In this document: one piece after another, positions 53,172 to 60,000 of the stretch
Layout: every line of letters begins with the position of its first letter
How positions within the stretch are numbered: the first letter of the stretch is position 1
Assembly: GCA_030141605.1 (NCBI GenBank)
Contig: JAQGDQ010000017.1
Location: 502,001-562,000, forward strand
Direction of reading: 5' to 3'
Length of the DNA stretch: 60,000 bases
From: Tubiluchus corallicola
Lineage: Eukaryota > Priapulida > Priapulimorpha > Priapulimorphida > Tubiluchidae
Notes under the pieces: model-generated
Database searches by the model: none
What the model was told of the DNA's origin: nothing
The model's input: the letters and a program-made list of their open reading frames with translations, nothing else
Position numbers and translations under genes: made by a program

Positions 53172-55659
53172 TCAATTCAGCTACCCAATTAATACAAAGT
53201 CAGGAAAGTCATACGCATTTGTGAAACTTGTGTAAACTACTAGTGGCTCAAGAGGGTGAAATTAAGGGCTGGTTTAGTGGCGCAGAATTATTTTTTCTCA
53301 GTTTCCAAATCAAAGTAAAGCACCTACAAGCGTGTGAACCCTATCGGTCATTGTCACCGTCACTGCGGGAGCATGAACTGTACGAATATGAATGAACCTT
53401 AAACGAGATGCTTATTGTTTACAGAACCGCCAGAGCTGGTCAAACTACGGAAAACCAGATTTTAACCTCTTTGAGGTAGAGTTAATAGCGGTTATAACGT
53501 TCAAACATTCGTAACTGCTTGTGGTTCGTTATCATGCATTTTTGGGCATCGTATTCATTTCATTCCCTGAATCTTTCACGCACTCCAGAATGGCCACTTT
53601 GGAATTCGTCAAATATCATGCCGGTTCGGAACTGCATACTGGGCAGTGTGGGGAAGGGGGAGGTACATGTGCTGAACAGATGGGCAGTTGGTTGAATTAA
53701 GGACGCGTGTCAATGTGCAGCATGTGGTGAACGACGGGGGCAAATGACTAGTACTGTACTGTATTGACATTAGCTAGGCAAAGCCCAGCACTAGGCAAAA
53801 AGGGGGTGAATCTGTATATAACAAAATCACGGCAAGCGGAAAAATAATGCAAATTCGCCTAGAAAAAGAAATACTTCACTACAGAAAATTCAGACAACTC
53901 GTAAACTTTTAACAACCAAATACAATATAAACTGACTTTTCTCAGTTCGCCTCCAATTCTATGTCAGAGTCGGTGTCAGTCTTAGCCTTCTTTTTTCTGT
54001 GTTTCTGCTTATTTTTCTTTATGTTTTAAGCCACAAGTTTGTACGACTTCTGTGTATATCTGCAAATTTTTATGTTTGTCGTCCCTACATGCGTTTGTTT
54101 TTCCTAATTTGAAATTTAAAACCACAAATCAGGACTTGTGGCAAACGAGTTTTGGTCGATTAACTTTTCCTGAATAAATATCTTTTCTTACTTTATTTCT
54201 TTCTTACTTTCCATAAATACCCAAGCCTCAGTCGTGAATATATTATTATATTATTGGAATATCAAAGCTCTAATAAATAAGAACGAGGATGACGTTGATG
54301 AAAACGATGGTGGTGGTAATGGTGAACGATGGTTATGGTAATGATGAGAAGGTATGTCACATGCCACAGAAAAGATATAAGTTAAAAAAAACAACAGGAA
54401 AATAGCAAGCCGAATTTCACGTTTATATATTAACTTGTTTTGTACTGTTGCCGTGCCATGATTACGACAACTTACACTAGAAGTCATTAAAATCTAACTC
54501 CTGTACATGCATATCGTACAAAACATAAAAGCAATAAGAAAAAGCTAAAAAATTTTAGTGGCCTTATAATGAAATCGTGAAGGCCAATAGCAACTAGCAA
54601 ACAATAAATAAAACGTATGGAACAATTACCTATCTATCATCTTGGCGGTGGCATTACCTCGTCTGTAAGCACACACAAACTAATGAAACCATCACTTGTA
54701 CAGTAAATAAAATTTACTGCGTTTCCTTGAAGATGAGTTGAGTAGATAATTGACTTGGCCCAATTTCAGGCAGTAACCCGAAGATATATAAAAACTTTGC
54801 AACCAATTAAAACTTCTAATACGTACCAGATAACAACAACAACTTTATAAAACTTGTGAGGCATAAAAACTAATTACGTCCAATATTAATAGGATTTTTG
54901 CGTGCGACGGATGAAGAACTATTTGTTTTTGAATCACGCAATGATACACAATGGTTAAAGGAACTGCTTCCCACAGATATAAGTAGATGTAATTACCAAG
55001 TGCACTGTCCCAGTGATTCAGGCAAACTCGTTTTCTTGCCATAGATCGAATTTTGATTATTTAATGATAACAAGCGCGCCATCCCTGTTTTAGTTTATAG
55101 AGCCTAACAATGTTTTCTTTTACACTGCATGTTTTTGTGAAGGAAGTGTCAATGTCTTAGTACTTGGTCTCTCAAAATAGGTTTTTGACAAATACAAGAT
55201 CCTACATATATGCCTTTTCGAACGATTCTTTACGTAAACTAGTACATAGTGCAATAATGAATAATATAAAGTACAACAAATGCGAAGTTGCTTAAATCCG
55301 TTTGTCAAACAGCCTGCACCGGCATGTTTCAAATTACTTGTTGGGAAAATGAAGATTATAAAAGTGTATGTAGCACATACTGCACTTACAGGCTTGCTCG
55401 AAAAGTAAACGTTAACACTCACACATGTTAAATTCTTAGAACACCATTAACACCAAATAAAGCCTGCTTAATTGCGACTTCAGTCCATCTTGAAGTTTTT
55501 ATTGCCTCGGTCAAGATTATAATGTATGAGTCTATTAAGAAAAAGTTCTCATTATATGTTAGCTGCAGCATTCACTGCACATCATAGCGGCTGATACGAA
55601 AAATGCGGAAACTAGCTGTAGAGGAGTTGGTAGCCATCATAAAAAAATATTAGCTGATT

Positions 55660-55914
<255 letters not shown>

Positions 55915-57770
55915 CAGCGACCAGGCCTGACTTTGGTTCTATTGCAAAACAGTAAAAAAATTACTTCTCGTTAAACCTCATTAACTTTTTTGAACTCGTT
56001 ATTTTTCAACGTTGTCACTTAAACACTGTCCAACAATTCACAATTAACCTATTGACAAAAAGAAAAAAGGTTGAAAACAAAAAGGCTGTTACCTAGTTTA
56101 CTTGTGTTGAACATACGCGGGGCGACATTAAATTTACGAGAATTTAATAACTCGCTTCTTGGTTTCATGCCCTTTGTACCAATTATTTTGGGAAACTCAA
56201 AATTCGAAAAATGAAAACATTTAACGCTCAAAAACACATTGCAAAACGAGTTGAGCATACAAAATGTACCTTGTACACACATTAGGCCTATTTCGTATGT
56301 ATATTTGACATTCCGGTGTTGCCAAGATTAGCATAAGGTCTTACAATCAATTTTACAGCAATAATTTCCTCTATTGAACGTCACTTGGATTCCGTCAAGG
56401 CGTCATCATTCTCCCAGCAATGTTTGCTGAATAGCTTTGTGATTAACTATTTCCATTTCATTTTGTTAGGATAAATTTCATCTACATTGTACATTGTAAC
56501 TTTTGTAGGTAGACATCACAATATGACACACCATAAAGTAAACAACTGATATAGTATTAAGATATTTTCTGAATAACTGTAACAATGGAGACCAAAGAAT
56601 TATAGGCATACCAGAGATACTGGGACATTTTCATTGTGAGTAAGCCCTAAATAAAGTCAAACTAAACACCGTTCGGCGGGAAAAACGAATTACCTCACAA
56701 AGGACAAAATCATTAAAATAACAACTTATCTCTAAGGTAACAAGTACGCTTGACTGAATCTCAAGATAGAACCATTCAGTGCTTATAATAAAAGTTTAGC
56801 CTTTTGTGGTATGTGACTAATCCCAATTTCTGTCCATTCATTACAGTTTAACTGTATTTACTTTAGCATCTCGTTATTATGTTGATGAGGTATAATTACT
56901 TCATTAATTTAACTGAAGGTTTCTGGTTCCAATCTAAAAAGACCCCAATTCTTCTTTAATATTTCGGGTAACAAAAGGCTGCGTAATATAGATTTCGTAT
57001 TTCTATAAAGGCGGAGAACTTGATACTTAATGGTAAAATCATAAACCATAAAATTAATGGTATAATCAGAGAAAAGACCGCAAAACAACACGTTTTAACA
57101 TCAATCCCCACATTTAGAATGGTGGACCTGGCTCCTGAATTCATTTACACTTAGCAGGACTGTAGGCAAACGTCAAAAGAGACACAGGTGAAATCCATGC
57201 TGGATAATGCTGCCACGACAGTTGAAAATAAACTCCACTGAGTGGCCTAAAGCAGTTTTAAGCCTTTGGTACAGTTGATTTCGTGAATTACTTTCACTTG
57301 CTTCTAGCAAATGGACAAATGTTAGTAACAGGATGCTCCGACATTAAGCGTCAGGTAATATCGCAATATCTCCAAGGTAAACTCAGCAAGTCCTTCAACT
57401 TTACGTTTGCAAACGATATTCCGCGGGTTTGAGCTGTTAATTATCCGAACATTGTAAGTGATAACTGGTAAGTAATGCCACCTTGTAATTTTGCGTAAAT
57501 TCAAAGTAATGTCGAGTTTCTAAAATTCTGAAGTAATAATTTACCAGGCAATGAAGATTGAAAACGGTGGGTTTTTTCTTTCGTTAGACAAATCCTTGTC
57601 TCTTTGATTCGATCTACAACGATCCATTACCAAGTTCATTCGCCAAGTAGCTTATAAGACTAATAAATACATTATATATTCTAATAAGCATCGTCTTCCC
57701 CAATAAACTCTCGTATTAAATCGAGGTCTGTAAGTTAATTATATAAGCCACAGTATAATAAAATTATAAA

Positions 57771-57856
57771 TTTGAGGGAGAAGCAGAGAAACAGACAGAA
57801 GCGAGTGAGCGAGCGAGAGAGAGAGAAAGAGAGAGAGAGAGAAAGAAAGAGAGAGA
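57771..57856. repeat. GA-rich microsatellite
   Basis: GA repeats with gaaa and gcga interruptions, purine-rich on the + strand. Confidence 0.95.
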
Positions 57857-58082
57857 CTACAATAGATTGCAATTAGAGCACAACAACCATAGCAAGTATA
57901 ATTATCAAACCTTTTTATGACATTAACGTAATAAAATAACACGTAGCGCAAAATAGGACAATAATGGACTCACATGGTGAACAATAAACCGTACAAAATA
58001 ATGACAACAATAAACAACAGAGGTAAATAGGTGACCAGGTGCTGAGTTGTCAGTCGAGGCACCGGAGAGTCATATTTTACTG

Positions 58083-58097
58083 CCAGCAGAGGGCAGT
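58083..58097 (+). promoter_or_regulatory. CTCF-type binding-site match
   Basis: CCAGCAGAGGGCAGT matches the bilaterian CTCF core consensus (CCASYAGRKGGCRSY) at every position. It sits inside a small inverted pair (actgcc/ggcagt). A weaker partial match in the same orientation is at 1296-1311 (ggagcagagggcagct). Occupancy cannot be judged from sequence. Confidence 0.45.
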
Positions 58098-58414
58098 GCT
58101 TATGCATTAATAACCATCTACGGGCCATAAATCTTGCAAATAAGACTCTAGGTTGCTGGATGTTTTTTTAACAATAGCGTTCAGACGCTGATTGGGGGAT
58201 TGGCTCTGAGACTCTACAATACAGCTCCCACATATATGATTTTGTCTTATTATTTTTTCAACATCTTGTCGCCACCTATAGAATTTATCATGGCGTTAGT
58301 GCATCTTTAAATTGCTATGCTTATTTCAAAAGATGCAAAATGTCCTATTAAAATTCACAATGATTTTTTTCAGCTTTCACTGATTGGGGAAAAGTTTCGT
58401 AGTGCCTCAAATAG

Positions 58415-58505
58415 GGGGCAGAGGAGAATTTGAACTTCTGACACTTCCTGTGTCACTTCTGCCACTTCTGACACAGAATTATTGACTGAGCCATCAGTTA
58501 CTGTC
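58415..58505 (-). mobile_element. tRNA-derived SINE head or tRNA pseudogene
   Basis: On the minus strand there is an A-box-like TGGCTCAGTCA (58493-58483) and a B-box-like AGTTCAAATTC (58436-58426), then ctcctctgccccct as an acceptor-like 3' side. The gap between boxes is lengthened by a local duplication of cacttctg/gacac words, so it is not a functional tRNA. Confidence 0.45.
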
Positions 58506-58540
58506 GTCTATAAAGGAGAGATAGATCCGATAGAGCAAAT

Positions 58541-58744
58541 CACGGTACTTGACTAGTTGTGTTCACACTATTCATAAAACTAAAAATAAATCAGTGTAGA
58601 CTGCCCTTTAGTAAACTATTTCAACGTTTTTTAGTTATAAAACCTTCGAATCACACCACGGTACTTGATTAGTGGTGTTCACACTATTCATAAGACTAAA
58701 AATAAATCAGTGTAGACTACCCTTATAAACTTTTGAATCACTTA
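58541..58744 (+). repeat. two-copy tandem duplication, period 116 bp
   Basis: Copies start cacggtacttga at 58541 and 58657. Both contain gtgttcacactattcataa, aaaaataaatcagtgtagac and a cgaatcac/tgaatcac end. Few differences, so fairly recent. Confidence 0.93.
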
Positions 58745-60000
58745 CAGCAAATAAGAAGTCAGGACGTGGTTAGAACGGGGTTTGGGTCCAAAGTTTTCAA
58801 AATTTATCATTTATAGAAAAGCACGCGGCTCGTTTGAAAAATATGTAAGAACAATGGTTGTAGCTATTCTTTAATTAAGTTAATAAGTTAATAAGTTACA
58901 CATACAGCATAAGCATCTGCGCTACGTGAAGGTGTTTAGAGAATAGTTAAAATTCAATGTAGTTTTAATGTGCGTAGTTTAATTAGGGCGTGTGTTACAA
59001 GTCGGACAACTTTATAACCCGCTCTGTCTGTTTTTCATTCGATACACGATTTTCTGGATTATAAAAATACCTCTAAGAATTATATACGTTTAATGCGGCT
59101 TAGAGTCACTACAATCTTCTAACGCGCCGGTTTATAACGTTCCCTTGATTTAAACCGCATGTTTTACAACATTTTTCATTTATTTAACGAGTAGAACTAT
59201 TCCACGTCGTAACTTATAAATCGGTTTTGGGTTGCCAAAGTTTATCGTCTGAAATTTAGCGAGTTTTGATCCCCTTCGTCAGCAGCTAAGTTTGAACTTA
59301 CCAATGCCAACCATTTGATCAAAAGGCGTGTCGATTAGGTAAACCGTTGACTAAATTACTAATTATTTCTCACTGCTTCATACAAGATGTATCTAGAATT
59401 TGTCCACAAAGCGCACACAATATTAGAAGCCTTCTAGTTTTACTATAATGTGCGCATGTAGTTTTTTAAAGATAACTTTATATTTTGAAAAAAAGCGAAA
59501 GAAGGTAAAGAAGTTAAAGAAAGCCTAAAAATTACTGTTCAACATAATCAGTAAGTTAATAAAACGACAGATCAAAAGTTCTAAACCTATTATCATCAGT
59601 TTCTAAAAGTTTTTTATGTGTGCTTAGCTAAAAACGTCAAGTAAGGATAAAAAAGTCACTATTAGCGAAAGACGACCTTCTGTTTTTGTACTTCAGGGTG
59701 TGAATGAAAGAATCCCCCCAACCACTGAAATATGCTTTCAGCACTGAGCTTTCACCAAGCAGCTTCAAAGACAAGACATTATCACACAGTTGTTTTCAAG
59801 TCACTGTCTATTAAAATAGTGTCTTGTACATTTGCAACTGCTTTTGTCTGCACATCACTTTTTTAAGATTTATTACAAAACTAATTCAAGCACATACCAC
59901 CATAAGTAGTAAAGTGAGGTGGTCTTATTGAGTCCAGTGGGTCACTGCCATTACACTATTTTTATACTTTGTAGCTAATCGGCTTTCTGTGGCTTTTCCT

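Overview
The window is non-coding-rich DNA from an animal genome. It is AT-rich, has long introns and many microsatellites, and carries decayed transposons with terminal inverted repeats (TIRs) and tRNA-derived SINEs. The one gene I can name is a minus-strand, multi-exon orthologue of prickle, the PET-LIM planar cell polarity protein. A prickle N-terminus of this form is found only in animals. The SINE resembles a class I recall from molluscs and other marine invertebrates, so a marine invertebrate (perhaps a lophotrochozoan) is my best guess. Nothing here fixes the species.

Gene layout (transcription runs from high to low coordinates). Four in-frame exons are seen: 30145-30066, 23863-23680, 23230-23117 and 22674-22537. 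All have AG/GT splice sites and compatible phases. Together they give 516 nt (172 codons): a Cys-rich N-terminal motif, a complete PET domain, and the first Cys of LIM domain 1. The three LIM domains and the C-terminal tail were not found in 1-22536, so the next intron is probably longer than 22 kb and the remaining exons lie beyond the window start. The 5' start of the gene was not identified; 30146-60000 is upstream intron or 5' flank. A possible alternative exon lies at 24760-24679.

Mobile DNA. There is a pair of ~530-bp TTAA-bounded MITEs in opposite orientation (13803-14328 and 28074-28608). A 0.94-kb non-autonomous pogo/Tigger-like element (49454-50389) keeps a broken DNA-binding region and five copies of a TIR sub-motif. 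A LINE reverse-transcriptase relic lies at 44085-44403. tRNA-derived SINE-like sequences lie at 5840-6000, 48580-48650 and 58415-58505 (minus). There are two short foldback elements inside prickle introns and degraded hAT-like ends at 359-768.

Tandem structure. A seven-copy 36-bp minisatellite (50859-51096) is open on both strands. Two-copy duplications lie at 16611, 47549, 52753 and 58541. Long GA and GT tracts occur at 1, 19684-19900, 20364, 55660 and 57800.

Possible regulatory DNA, from motif recognition only: a POU4-type site at 26191, a strong CTCF-type match at 58083, two TAAT-rich blocks, and a CpG-rich island at 43130-43300. No rRNA, intact tRNA, CRISPR array or bacterial-style gene was seen. 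Nearly all other reading frames look like chance frames in non-coding DNA.
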